Shown: piece by piece, positions 1-6,767 of the stretch | Numbering within the stretch: the first letter of the stretch is position 1 | Layout of the letters: each line of letters opens with the position of its first letter | Assembly: GCA_001587635.1 (NCBI GenBank) | Contig: LNJE01000026.1 | Coordinates: forward strand, 1 to 15,676 | Direction: 5' to 3' | Length of the DNA stretch: 15,676 nucleotides | From: Methanofastidiosum methylothiophilum | GTDB taxonomy: Archaea; Methanobacteriota_B; Thermococci; Methanofastidiosales; Methanofastidiosaceae | The notes under the pieces: model-generated | Told to the model about the DNA's origin: nothing | Seen by the model: only the letters and a program-made list of their open reading frames with translations | Database searches by the model: none | Made by a program: the position numbers and the translations under genes

Positions 1-841
1 GAGCACATGCGCTTGTATCAAGAATAGCAATATCCATTCCATTTTTNATAATATCAAGAACTTCAGCTATCAGATATCCTGCATTTAAAGCTACGGCTTC
101 TCCGGGTTCAAGATAAACCTGTACGCCATATTTTTCTTTAAATNTATTTATNGTTGAAATCAAAAGATCAGAATTATATCCGTCTTTTGTTATGTGATGN
201 CCGCCTCCGAAATTAACATAATCNAGTCNTGAAAAATACCTGCCGAATTTNTCTTCAACTGCTTCAAGAGTTCTGACAAGAGGCTCAGCATTTTGTTCAC
301 AGAGAGTATGAAAATGAATCCCTTTTATTTCCGGAAGAAACTCTTCCCTGAAATTCGACAGAGTTATTCCAAGACGTGAATTTTTCTGGCACGGATCATA
401 TATTTCAACAGCACCCTCTGAATGCTCAGGATTAATTCTTACAGCCAGATCAATTTTTCTTCCGCAGTTTTTGATTCTATCCTTAAACCTTTCAAGCTGT
501 GCAAAAGAATTAAAAACTATATGATCGGCAAATTTACAAAGCTCATCAATATCTGCTGCGCTGTATCCGGCAGCAAAAGCATGAACTTCTTTTCCGAAAT
601 ATTCGAAAGCTAGTTCTGCCTCATGAGGAGAACTCGAACATGTTCCGTCAAGATAAGAGCTTATCAGCGGATAAAGAGAATACATTGAAAAGGCTTTCTG
701 AGCCAGAAGAATTTTGCATCCGGTTGCATCTTTTACTTCTTTAAGCTTTCTTAGGTTTTTTTCAATTAGAGTTTTATCTACAATAAAGCAGGGTGTTTCA
801 ACCCTGCTTAAATCTGCACTTAGAATGTTGTTTCTTTCCAT
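1..841 (-). CDS. nspC: Carboxynorspermidine/carboxyspermidine decarboxylase (partial, 3' end off the window)
   Basis: PLP-dependent decarboxylase of the alanine-racemase-fold family that converts carboxynorspermidine or carboxyspermidine to norspermidine or spermidine in the cytoplasm. About 280 codons are present and I find no stop in them. Seen in the translation: an N-terminal VETPCFIVDKTLIEKNL stretch, KILLAQKAFSM with the expected PLP lysine at residue 49, HAFAAGYS, DPCQKNSRLGIT, HFHTLCEQ near residue 174, NFGGGHH, the EPGEA phosphate-binding motif at 245-249, and LDTSACA at the truncated end, where the family continues with a HMPD catalytic segment. The ATG at 839-841 gives the best family N-terminus and lies 22 bases inside the preceding dehydrogenase gene, which suggests translational coupling. 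Identification is confident; which polyamine it makes cannot be told from sequence alone. Confidence 0.93.
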   Translation of the reverse strand, partial: MERNNILSADLSRVETPCFIVDKTLIEKNLRKLKEVKDATGCKILLAQKAFSMYSLYPLISSYLDGTCSSSPHEAELAFEYFGKEVHAFAAGYSAADIDELCKFADHIVFNSFAQLERFKDRIKNCGRKIDLAVRINPEHSEGAVEIYDPCQKNSRLGITLSNFREEFLPEIKGIHFHTLCEQNAEPLVRTLEAVEXKFGRYFSXXDYVNFGGXHHITKDGYNSDLLISXINXFKEKYGVQVYLEPGEAVALNAGYLIAEVLDIXKNGMDIAILDTSACA

Positions 842-1998
842 GGCAGCCCGTCTAGATTCATTCTTTCCATAAACGGATCCGGATCCATTTCTTCAACATT
901 GAAAACCCCTTCTCCCTTCCAGATTCCTTTTATCATAAGCATCGCGCCTATCATCGCAGGAACTCCGGTTGTATAAGAAACGGCCTGTGCAAAAGTTTCT
1001 TTNTAACTTTCCGCATGATCACAGACATTATATATAAATTTCTTTGNAGGTTTTCCTTCTTTATCTTCTCCTTCNATCTGAACNCCTATACATGTTTTTC
1101 CTGTATAGTTCTCTCCAAGACTNGCAGGCTCNGGAAGNAGNGATTTTAGAAATTCAAGCGGAACGATTTTCATTCCTTTNTGTTCAACTTCATCAATACG
1201 GGTCATTCCGACATGTTCNAGNACTTTNAGATGATTGATNTAATTTTCAGAAAANGTCATCCAGAATCTGATTCTTTCAATCTCAGGAAAATTTTTTACA
1301 AGTGATTCAAGTTCTTCATGAAAAAGAAGATAGCTTTCCTTNTCTCCGACTTCCGGATAGAAAATAGGCTTATGAATACTCATCGCTTCAATTTCTTTCC
1401 ATTCNCCGTTTTCGAAAAAACGTCCGTTTTGNGTAATTTCNCGNATATTTATTTCAGGATTAAAATTNGTNGCAAAATGCTTTCCATGGTTTCCTGCATT
1501 ACAGTCAACGATATCCACATATTTCATTTTAGAAAAATAATGTTTCTTCATATAAGAAGTGAAGATATTAGTCGCACCCGGATCGAATCCGCAACCGAGA
1601 AGCGCCATTAAACCGGCCTTCTTGAATTTTTCCTGATATGCCCACTGCCATTTGTATTCAAATTTCGCAACGTCTTTCGGTTCATAATTTGCCGTATCCA
1701 GATAATTAACTCCGGTTTCAAGACATGCATCCATTATTGTAAGATCCTGATAAGGAAGAGCAACATTTACAACGAGTTCAGGCTTAAAATCCCTGATAAG
1801 AGNAACCAGTTCAGGAACATTATCAGCATCAACACGCTCAGTNCGTATAGGTCTTTTCAACTGAGACGCAATCTTGTCGCATTTGGATTTTGTTCTGCTT
1901 GCCAGACATATTTCGCCGAAAACTTCCGGTTTCTGCGAACANTTATGAGTCACGACCTGACCAACTCCGCCCGCACCTATAATCAACAGTTTTGACAT
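820..1998 (-). CDS. Carboxynorspermidine (carboxyspermidine) dehydrogenase, saccharopine dehydrogenase family
   Basis: NADPH-dependent enzyme that condenses aspartate semialdehyde with diaminopropane or putrescine to give carboxynorspermidine or carboxyspermidine. The 392-residue product starts with a Rossmann motif GAGGVG at residues 8-13, followed by the family stretch EICLASRTKSKCDKIA, then LVVNVALPYQDLTIMDAC, GVNYLDTANYEP and LLGCGFDPGATNIF, all typical of the LYS9-like group in polyamine synthesis rather than true lysine-pathway saccharopine dehydrogenase. An SD-like GAGGTGA lies five bases before the ATG at 1998. The next gene on the strand, nspC, catalyses the following step and overlaps it, which supports the polyamine assignment. 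N bases at 1122-1141 and 1441-1471 all fall on third codon positions. Confidence 0.92.
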   Translation of the reverse strand: MSKLLIIGAGGVGQVVTHXCSQKPEVFGEICLASRTKSKCDKIASQLKRPIXTERVDADNVPELVXLIRDFKPELVVNVALPYQDLTIMDACLETGVNYLDTANYEPKDVAKFEYKWQWAYQEKFKKAGLMALLGCGFDPGATNIFTSYMKKHYFSKMKYVDIVDCNAGNHGKHFXXNFNPEINXXEIXQNGRFFENXEWKEIEAMSIHKPIFYPEVGXKESYLLFHEELESLVKNFPEIERIRFWMXFSENXINHXKXXEHVGMTRIDEVEXKGMKIVPLEFLKXXLXEPXSLGENYTGKTCIXVQXEGEDKEGKPXKKFIYNVCDHAESXKETFAQAVSYTTGVPAMIGAMLMIKGIWKGEGVFNVEEMDPDPFMERMNLDGLPWKETTF

Positions 1999-2144
1999 AA
2001 AGTCACCTCTACCTTCATGGATAGTATCAGCTAAAAAGCAGACCCGTATGAGTCAATATTAATTCCGCTTTTCGTATTCCATATAAGCGGCAGTTTTATC
2101 AGCAGTTTCTTTTCCGAACAGTTACGACAAAAATTACAATTAAG

Positions 2145-2588
2145 CTATTTTTTCAATGGTTCAGAAAAAACAAAAATAGAAATTATCACATCATTTTTGT
2201 CATATATATACGCAATTCCTTCATAGATAAGAGCAGTTCCATAAGCAGATAGAATATAATCACCCGATTTAATATCCATCTTTCTAGTTTGAAGAGGTTT
2301 TCCACACTTTACAAGAACCTCTTCCTTGTTCATTCCAACTCTTATTTTTTTATCAGTATAATACTTGTTACTATAAACCAGAACGGCTTTAAGAAGTTTA
2401 CCTTTTTCATACTGACAGTGAATTTCATCTGGATCATATTTTTCCTTATTCACTATATTTGATTTATGTATCTTAAAATCACCAACACCTTTATTAGGAA
2501 CAATCAAAAACTTATCTGTCTCAGCACAAGAGAAAAGAAATCCAACAGTTATTACAGAAAGCAGTCCCTTAATCAGAAATTGAATCAT
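2145..2588 (-). CDS. Small lipoprotein with a DUF2845/SmpA-like domain
   Basis: The 147-residue product has a short positively charged start, a hydrophobic segment at about 4-20 and an LFSC lipobox with the lipidated cysteine at residue 21, so it is predicted to be an envelope lipoprotein. The C-terminal part has IRVGMNKEEVLVKCGKPLQ followed by YILSAYGTALIYEGIAYIY, which resembles DUF2845-type and SmpA/OmlA-like domains in which a G-M-x-x-x-E-V helix is followed by beta strands. The function of that family is not established; some members bind other envelope proteins. The gene stands alone, with its own promoter at 2629-2657 and 146 bases before the dehydrogenase. It contains no ambiguous base, unlike most neighbours, so it may be an accessory gene or one carried by a single strain in the consensus. 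Confidence 0.72.
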   Translation of the reverse strand: MIQFLIKGLLSVITVGFLFSCAETDKFLIVPNKGVGDFKIHKSNIVNKEKYDPDEIHCQYEKGKLLKAVLVYSNKYYTDKKIRVGMNKEEVLVKCGKPLQTRKMDIKSGDYILSAYGTALIYEGIAYIYDKNDVIISIFVFSEPLKK

Positions 2589-2628
2589 CTTTGTTTTTTC
2601 CTCAAAGTTTTTAATTCAGTTTTTAGTC

Positions 2629-2657
2629 ATATTAGAGAATACTAATAGGCATTTCAA
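2629..2657 (-). promoter_or_regulatory. Predicted sigma70-type promoter of the lipoprotein gene
   Basis: Minus-strand TTGAAA (2652-2657), a spacer of exactly 17 bases and TAATAT (2629-2634). This would start RNA near 2622 and leave a leader of about 34 bases before the ATG at 2588, with GAGG in the leader. It is a motif match only. Confidence 0.5.
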
Positions 2658-2673
2658 ACTATGCTCCCTGGTT

Positions 2674-2689
2674 AAGAAAATATTTTCTT
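2674..2689. repeat. 16-bp perfect palindrome upstream of the lipoprotein promoter
   Basis: AAGAAAATATTTTCTT is its own reverse complement. It lies 16 bases upstream of the predicted -35 of the lipoprotein gene and downstream of the cheX stop codon. It could be an operator for a dimeric regulator or simply an AT-rich chance palindrome; it has no GC stem or T-run that would make it a normal terminator. Confidence 0.4.
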
Positions 2690-2773
2690 TTACGAATTTT
2701 AAAACCATCTTATTCCATATAATCCATTATCTTTTTCCATTCAGATATACCCAATAAGAAAATAGATATTCAT

Positions 2774-3235
2774 TCAACCTTCTTCATTTCTGAAAAAAAC
2801 TTCAGCTTCAAAAAGACCAAAAACTGATTCAAAAGTCAGAGAAATATTTTCGTATAAAGCCTTCATCGGAATTGGGTCATTCTCAAATTCAGGCGCATTA
2901 AGAATCAGGTCATGATTAAGAAACTGCAGCTGNTTNGCAAAAGTTCCTGTTATCATATTAGCGAGCTCTCCCATTATATCCATNGACGCCTGCTTAAGNG
3001 CTTTNCCCTTAACNTCTGAATAAAGCTGCTCCGTAATTTTTTTCATGGTTCCGTCCGGAAATTTAAGAAAGATTTCTCCGCAGAAAGANCCCTCAATCTC
3101 CAGCCAGACTTTGTAATCNGCNTTTTTGCAGGCTTCCGNNACAGTTTTAACNGAAGCATCTCCCAGAAAATTTGTAAAAATATGTTTAACCGATCTTTCA
3201 AGNCATTTAGNATATTTTCGGTAATTTTCGCTCAT
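2774..3235 (-). CDS. cheX: CheX-like CheY-P phosphatase / chemotaxis protein
   Basis: About 153 residues matching the CheX/CheC phosphatase fold in length and layout. The diagnostic element is MDIMGELANMITG, whose E-x-x-N pair (about residues 90 and 93) is the acidic/amide catalytic pair that dephosphorylates CheY-P in this family. A central strand region (VWLEI, GEIFLKFPDG) and a C-terminal ALYENISLTFES helix followed by EAEVFF fit the single-domain dimeric CheX arrangement. I prefer the ATG at 3235 over the GTG at 3238, because the GTG sits directly on the GAGGGAG ribosome-binding site. No other chemotaxis gene is in the window. The upstream 323-base AT-rich region holds a possible -10 (TATAAA, 3308-3313). 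Symbol by family resemblance. Confidence 0.78.
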   Translation of the reverse strand: MSENYRKYXKXLERSVKHIFTNFLGDAXVKTXXEACKXXDYKVWLEIEXSFCGEIFLKFPDGTMKKITEQLYSXVKXKXLKQAXMDIMGELANMITGTFXXQLQFLNHDLILNAPEFENDPIPMKALYENISLTFESVFGLFEAEVFFRNEEG

Positions 3236-3295
3236 CACTCCCTCTTCTGCGACATAATTTATTTGTTAAATTTTCATAGAAATTCAATAAAATGA

Positions 3296-3313
3296 ACTTA
3301 TTCACATTTTATA
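3296..3313. promoter_or_regulatory. DnaA-box-like TTATTCACA next to the putative cheX -10
   Basis: The plus strand reads ACTTATTCACAT at 3296-3307, which contains TTATTCACA, a match to the TTWTNCACA DnaA box. Read on the minus strand it directly follows TATAAA (3308-3313), a plausible -10 for cheX with a leader of about 65 bases. The same 12-mer with one central change, ACTTATACACAT, occurs at 6719-6730. Confidence 0.4.
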
Positions 3314-3449
3314 CAGAAACAAACTTTTTGTAATCAGTAAGCTGACATAATCAATTATAATTTTTCAGTTAATAATTTATTTTTTAATTTNATAACTTCT
3401 GGAAAATTTAGGAGATACGTGCGTATTGAAAAATTAGCAGATTATTTAT

Positions 3450-3500
3450 TCAATTAATTTCCAGAAATCGCTGTTAAAANCCNTTCCGGAAATTAATTGA
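3450..3500. repeat. 17-bp inverted repeat in the non-coding block
   Basis: The left arm at 3450-3466 (TCAATTAATTTCCAGAA) pairs with the right arm at 3484-3500 (TTCCGGAAATTAATTGA) with one mismatch around a 17-base spacer. Each arm contains a TTCYGGAAA element; a third copy lies at 3397-3405. There is no U-tract, and the stem is some 35 bases past any stop codon, so an operator or initiator site seems as likely as a terminator. Confidence 0.6.
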
Positions 3501-3528
3501 GTCAATTAATTGAACAAATCACATAAAT

Positions 3529-3558
3529 TGTGGATGATGTGGACAAGATTGTTAATAA
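3529..3558 (-). promoter_or_regulatory. Cluster of DnaA-box-like 9-mers
   Basis: On the minus strand, TCATCCACA (3529-3537) and TTGTCCACA (3538-3546) lie back to back, each one base from the canonical TTATCCACA, followed four bases away by TTATTAACA (3550-3558). The cluster ends three bases from the amidohydrolase stop codon. These are motif matches; DnaA binding is inferred and other regulators are possible. Confidence 0.35.
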
Positions 3559-3561
3559 CTN

Positions 3562-4716
3562 TCAGATAACTTCAGCTTTTCCNGAAACATAAACNTTTTT
3601 AATNTTCGAATAGAAATTTAATGGATCAGGNGAATCAAAAAGCAGAATGTCNGCAGTTTTTCCCGAANNTAATGATCCAAAAGAGTTATCNATTNNNAGA
3701 ATTTCNGCTGCATTTATTGTCACAGATTTTAAAACTTCTTCTCTCTTCATTCCATATTTATGAGCCATGCAAAGAATTGAATGAAAATACTTAACAGGCG
3801 GATAAGTATCAGATTGAAGCGCAACTTTTACTCCGCATTCAGAAAGAACTGCAGCAGTTTTAAAAGAAATCTCGTTTAATTCAGCTTTTTCTCTTCCCGG
3901 AAAAGATGGTCCGACAACACAAGGTATATTTTTCTTAGCTATGTAATCCGCTATCTTGTGTCCTTCAGTCGCATGAATCAGAACAAGTTTTAAACCGAAT
4001 TCTTCTGAAATTCTNATNGCAGTAGCTATATCGTCAGAACGGTGAGCATGAGCATGCACACAAATTTCNCCCTTCAATGCAAGAGACAAAGCTTCAAGTT
4101 TCAGATCAAATTCNGGTTTNTTGTCTTCATCNTCCGAATCNTCATGTTTTTTCTTTTCCATGTATTCCTGGGCNTTGTAAAACCATTCACGGATAAGAGC
4201 NGCNATTGCCATACGNGTNTGAGGNTCTTTTTCATGCTTTGAATACACATCTTTCGGATTCTCNCCAAATGCAATCTTGAGAGCNGANGGAGACTTTATC
4301 AACATTTCATCAACAACACTTCCNATAGGACGGATTACCGCGAACAAACCGCCGAAAACATTCGCACTGCCTGGCCCGGTGTTAAGCAAAGTGACTCCGC
4401 CCTCATATGATTCTCTAAGAGAAGGATCAAAAGGATTAATCGCNTCAACTGCACGAAGATGAGGCGTNATGGGATCGCTCATTTCATTAACATCATCACC
4501 NGCATCTCCTATTTCTCCCTGAAACAGACCTTCATGGGTATGTGCATCAATAAAACCNGGAAGNAGAGCNTTTCCNCCGCAATCTANGATTTCATCAAAN
4601 TCTCCCTGAATATCGGAAGAAGAAACNGNTTCAATNTTATCNTCTTTAACAGAAAGAGAGCCCGTAAAGGGCTCTGAATTTATCGGNTATATTTTCGCAT
4701 TTTTAAAAAGAATCAT
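3562..4716 (-). CDS. Amidohydrolase-superfamily metal-dependent hydrolase (imidazolonepropionase/dihydroorotase-like)
   Basis: A 384-residue cytoplasmic protein of the amidohydrolase superfamily, size and layout as in uncharacterised family members. Visible motifs in order: an N-terminal beta-sandwich start MILFKNAKI, the metal-binding HxH in GFIDAHTHEG (His59 and His61), GGVTLLNTGPGSANVFGG, HAHAHRSDD (about 221-229), IHATEGH (His248, His253), and the catalytic aspartate in LQSDTYPP (Asp303), then SGKTxDILLFD, the returning beta-sandwich strand. These ligands indicate an active hydrolase of a cyclic amide or similar substrate; the substrate cannot be told. An acidic and lysine-rich insert (about 187-201) looks like a variable loop. 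Its ATG overlaps the upstream gene's true stop in an ATGA arrangement, so it is the third gene of the purD operon. Confidence 0.85.
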   Translation of the reverse strand: MILFKNAKIXPINSEPFTGSLSVKXDXIEXVSSSDIQGXFDEIXDCXGXAXLXGFIDAHTHEGLFQGEIGDXGDDVNEMSDPXTPHLRAVXAINPFDPSLRESYEGGVTLLNTGPGSANVFGGLFAVIRPXGSVVDEMLIKSXXALKIAFXENPKDVYSKHEKXPXXRMAXXALIREWFYXAQEYMEKKKHXDSXDEDXKXEFDLKLEALSLALKXEICVHAHAHRSDDIATXXRISEEFGLKLVLIHATEGHKIADYIAKKNIPCVVGPSFPGREKAELNEISFKTAAVLSECGVKVALQSDTYPPVKYFHSILCMAHKYGMKREEVLKSVTINAXEIXXXDNSFGSLXSGKTXDILLFDXPDPLNFYSXIKXVYVXGKAEVI

Positions 4717-5445
4717 CTTAGTTCGTTAATCCTGCTTATAATTTTTTCTATGTGAACTTTTCTTTTTTGNGGNGATTTNAGATCAATCCATGTAAATGAA
4801 TATGTTTCTTTCTTTTTTCCGCCTTTGTATAATTTCNACNGTAACNGCTTTATCTTTTCCATAGCAAAATCCGTANTCNGCAAATCTGCAAAAAGATACT
4901 TCNATTAGAAAAGATTCACCATTTTCATATTTATCAGATNCAAAAAGCTTTCTTGTAGAAGANCAAANATCATCAAAAAATATCTTTATNCCATTAATCT
5001 TTTTNCCNTTNGATTCTTCATCATTATCCAGAATATCATCNGATTTTTCAGAAGNATATCTTATTTCAATTAGCGGTTCTTTTTGAATNACTNCACTTNT
5101 TGANTCTATTTCTTCACCATATGGAGTCNTACCTTTCATCGAAATAGTTTGTTCCTTNCCATCCGAAGAAACATAAGTTCGAAGAGAATTNNGTCTGTCA
5201 ATAATCAGCTTTCTTCCATCGGCATAAANATATTCNGCTTTTCCGCCNGAATATTTCCTTANNGTNGTNTTATCCNGTAAAACAGTTTCTGAATAATTTT
5301 TATACTTTTTTATCTCTGTTCCNTTNGGTTTTATATAAACTTCAAATTCAGCNTTTTTTTCTTTCAAAACNGCATCTGAAAAATCAATATCNAAACTATC
5401 TGCTGAAATNAAAGAAAATAAAAAAACAAATAATAATAGTTTCAT
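4713..5445 (-). CDS. Predicted secreted protein of unknown function, with an apparent one-base frameshift
   Basis: I do not recognise a family. The start is ATG 5445, one base after the purD stop codon; it gives a clean signal peptide (MKLLLFVFLFS, cleaved near ISADS). The rest is a beta-rich, lysine- and glutamate-rich polypeptide, so a periplasmic or outer-membrane-associated role is likely. Read literally, the frame stops at 4783 (221 residues). However, the next frame continues without interruption from about 4830 to a TGA at 4713-4715 that overlaps the amidohydrolase ATG as ATGA. The ambiguous bases sit on third positions of the first frame down to 4837 and on third positions of the second frame at 4779, 4773 and 4770. 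The intact product would be about 243 residues. An A6 run (minus strand) at 4813-4818 is the likely indel site. Confidence 0.72.
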
Positions 5446-5446
5446 C

Positions 5447-6694
5447 TTAGCCNCTNTTAAAAGCTCTGTAACCGATATCTTTTCTGTAATGAGCCCCTTC
5501 AAATTGAATCTTATCTATTTCAGAATATACTTTATCTCTCGCCTTTTCTAGAGAATCTGCAACNGNAGTAACAGCTAAAACNCTTCCGCCGTTAGTATAA
5601 ATACTATTTCCGTTTCTAACCGTTCCGGCATGAAAAACGAGAATNTCNTTGCTCACAGAATCAAGTCCTGTNATNAGCTTTCCCTTTTCGTAATCTGAAG
5701 GATAACCTTTAGATGCCATTACAACAGTTATAGCATGTTTATCNGNAAACTTCAGCATNCCTTCNTTTANNTTTCCTTCATATGAAGCAATAAAAAGATC
5801 TCCGATTTTTCCNTCAATNANNGGAAGAAGNACCTGNGCTTCAGGATCTCCGAAACGGGCATTAAATTCCAGAACATTGTTTTCTTTACCGATCATGAGT
5901 CCGGCNTANAGAATTCCTTTAAAAGGAATACCCTGATTTTTCATTACATCNATTACAGGTTTATGAATCTCTNTGCCTACTCTTTCTATAACATCNTTNC
6001 CTGCAACAGGNGCCGGAGCATAGGCTCCCATTCCGCCTGTATTAGGNCCTTTGTCTCCGTCANAAATTCNTTTATGATCCTGAGCTGAAATAAAAGGAAG
6101 AATTGTTTCTCCGTCTGATATTCCAAGAACAGAGGCTTCTTCNCCTTCTAGAAAATCTTCAACAAAAAGAAGAGAATTATCNTTNACNNTTTCTGANACA
6201 AANTCCATTGCCTGTTCTTCATTTTCAGCAACNACAACACCTTTTCCNGCAGCAAGACCGTCAAGNTTGATAACAATCGGATATTTTTTACAATTTGCAA
6301 TNAATTCGNTGATTTCTTTTTTTCCTGTAAAATCCCTGTGTGAAGCGGTAGGAACNTTGCTTTTCTCCATTATCTCTTTTGCGAATATTTTACTGCCTTC
6401 AATTTTAGCNGCTTTNGCAGAAGGTCCGAAAACAGGAATNCCTGATGCAGACAAAGTATCAGNAACACCGTCAGCNANCGGAGCCTCAGGTCCGATAACA
6501 ACAAAATCTATTTTCTTGTTTTTACAGAATTCTATAATATCATTATGTCTGTTGAGATTAATGTTTACACAATGAGCCGGATCTATTCCTCCGTTACCCG
6601 GAGCCACAAAAACTTCAGAAGCACTTCCGTCGAACAAAAGCCTCCAATATATTACATGCTCCCTTCCGCCTGAACCAATTACCAGATATCTCAT
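5447..6694 (-). CDS. purD: Phosphoribosylamine-glycine ligase (GAR synthetase)
   Basis: Second enzyme of purine synthesis: ATP-dependent joining of glycine to phosphoribosylamine, in the cytoplasm. The 415-residue length is normal. The N-terminus has MRYLVIGSGGREHVIYWRL and APGNGGI, followed by IDFVVIGPEAP. The ATP-grasp region shows GLAXGKGV, then FVEDFLEXEEASV, the PNTGGMGAYAP signature and the NARFGDPE signature with metal-binding residues. The C-terminal domain carries GYPSDYEKG and HAGT. ATG 6694 follows GGAGAG by three bases. The gene is the first of a tight operon with a secreted protein and an amidohydrolase; no other pur gene is in the window, so purD is split from the pathway cluster. 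Many N bases, mainly on wobble positions. Confidence 0.97.
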   Translation of the reverse strand: MRYLVIGSGGREHVIYWRLLFDGSASEVFVAPGNGGIDPAHCVNINLNRHNDIIEFCKNKKIDFVVIGPEAPXADGVXDTLSASXIPVFGPSXKXAKIEGSKIFAKEIMEKSXVPTASHRDFTGKKEIXEXIANCKKYPIVIXLDGLAXGKGVXVAENEEQAMXFXSEXXXDNSLLFVEDFLEXEEASVLGISDGETILPFISAQDHKXIXDGDKXPNTGGMGAYAPXPVAXXDVIERVGXEIHKPVXDVMKNQGIPFKGIXXAGLMIGKENNVLEFNARFGDPEXQXLLXXIXGKIGDLFIASYEGXXXEXMLKFXDKHAITVVMASKGYPSDYEKGKXXTGLDSVSXXILVFHAGTVRNGNSIYTNGGXVLAVTXVADSLEKARDKVYSEIDKIQFEGAHYRKDIGYRAFXXG

Positions 6695-6718
6695 ATTCTC
6701 TCCGTTTTAGAAAATAAC

Positions 6719-6767
6719 ACTTATACACATAAGTTATTAACATATTATTAATAAGTGTTAATAACTT
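6719..6767. promoter_or_regulatory. Symmetric intergenic block between the M18 peptidase and purD
   Basis: Arms AAGTTATTAACA (6731-6742) and its reverse complement (6756-6767) form a 12-bp dyad. TTATACACA (6721-6729) and two TTATTAACA copies (6734-6742 plus, 6756-6764 minus) make three DnaA-box-like 9-mers. Read on the minus strand, TATAAG (6720-6725) can serve as the purD -10 with a short leader. The right arm touches the last base of the peptidase stop codon. It has no GC-rich stem or T-run, so an operator or protein-binding site is more likely than a terminator. Confidence 0.5.

Larger units (their letters stand above)
3239..3561. other. AT-rich non-coding block with repeats and DnaA-box-like sites
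   Basis: This 323-base gap between cheX and the amidohydrolase gene has no convincing ORF. It holds long A/T stretches (3241-3395), three copies of TTCYGGAAA (3397-3405 plus, 3458-3466 minus, 3484-3492 plus), a 12-bp palindrome TCAATTAATTGA (3502-3513), a small GC-core dyad ATACG-TG-CGTAT (3415-3426), and DnaA-box-like 9-mers near both ends. Only three N bases occur in it (3391, 3480, 3483). It must contain the cheX promoter. The density of organised repeats is more than one promoter needs, so an origin-like or multi-operator role is possible. Confidence 0.6.

Noticed and set aside
2020..2144. In-frame open stretch of about 40 codons after the lipoprotein stop, as a readthrough extension
   Set aside because: It has no recognisable similarity, no ribosome-binding site and no supporting N pattern; the region is more simply a leader for the dehydrogenase gene.
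2298..2306. TTTTCCACA in the lipoprotein gene and ATATCCACA at 1511-1519 as DnaA boxes
   Set aside because: Both are isolated within coding DNA; single one-mismatch 9-mers are expected by chance at this length and base composition.
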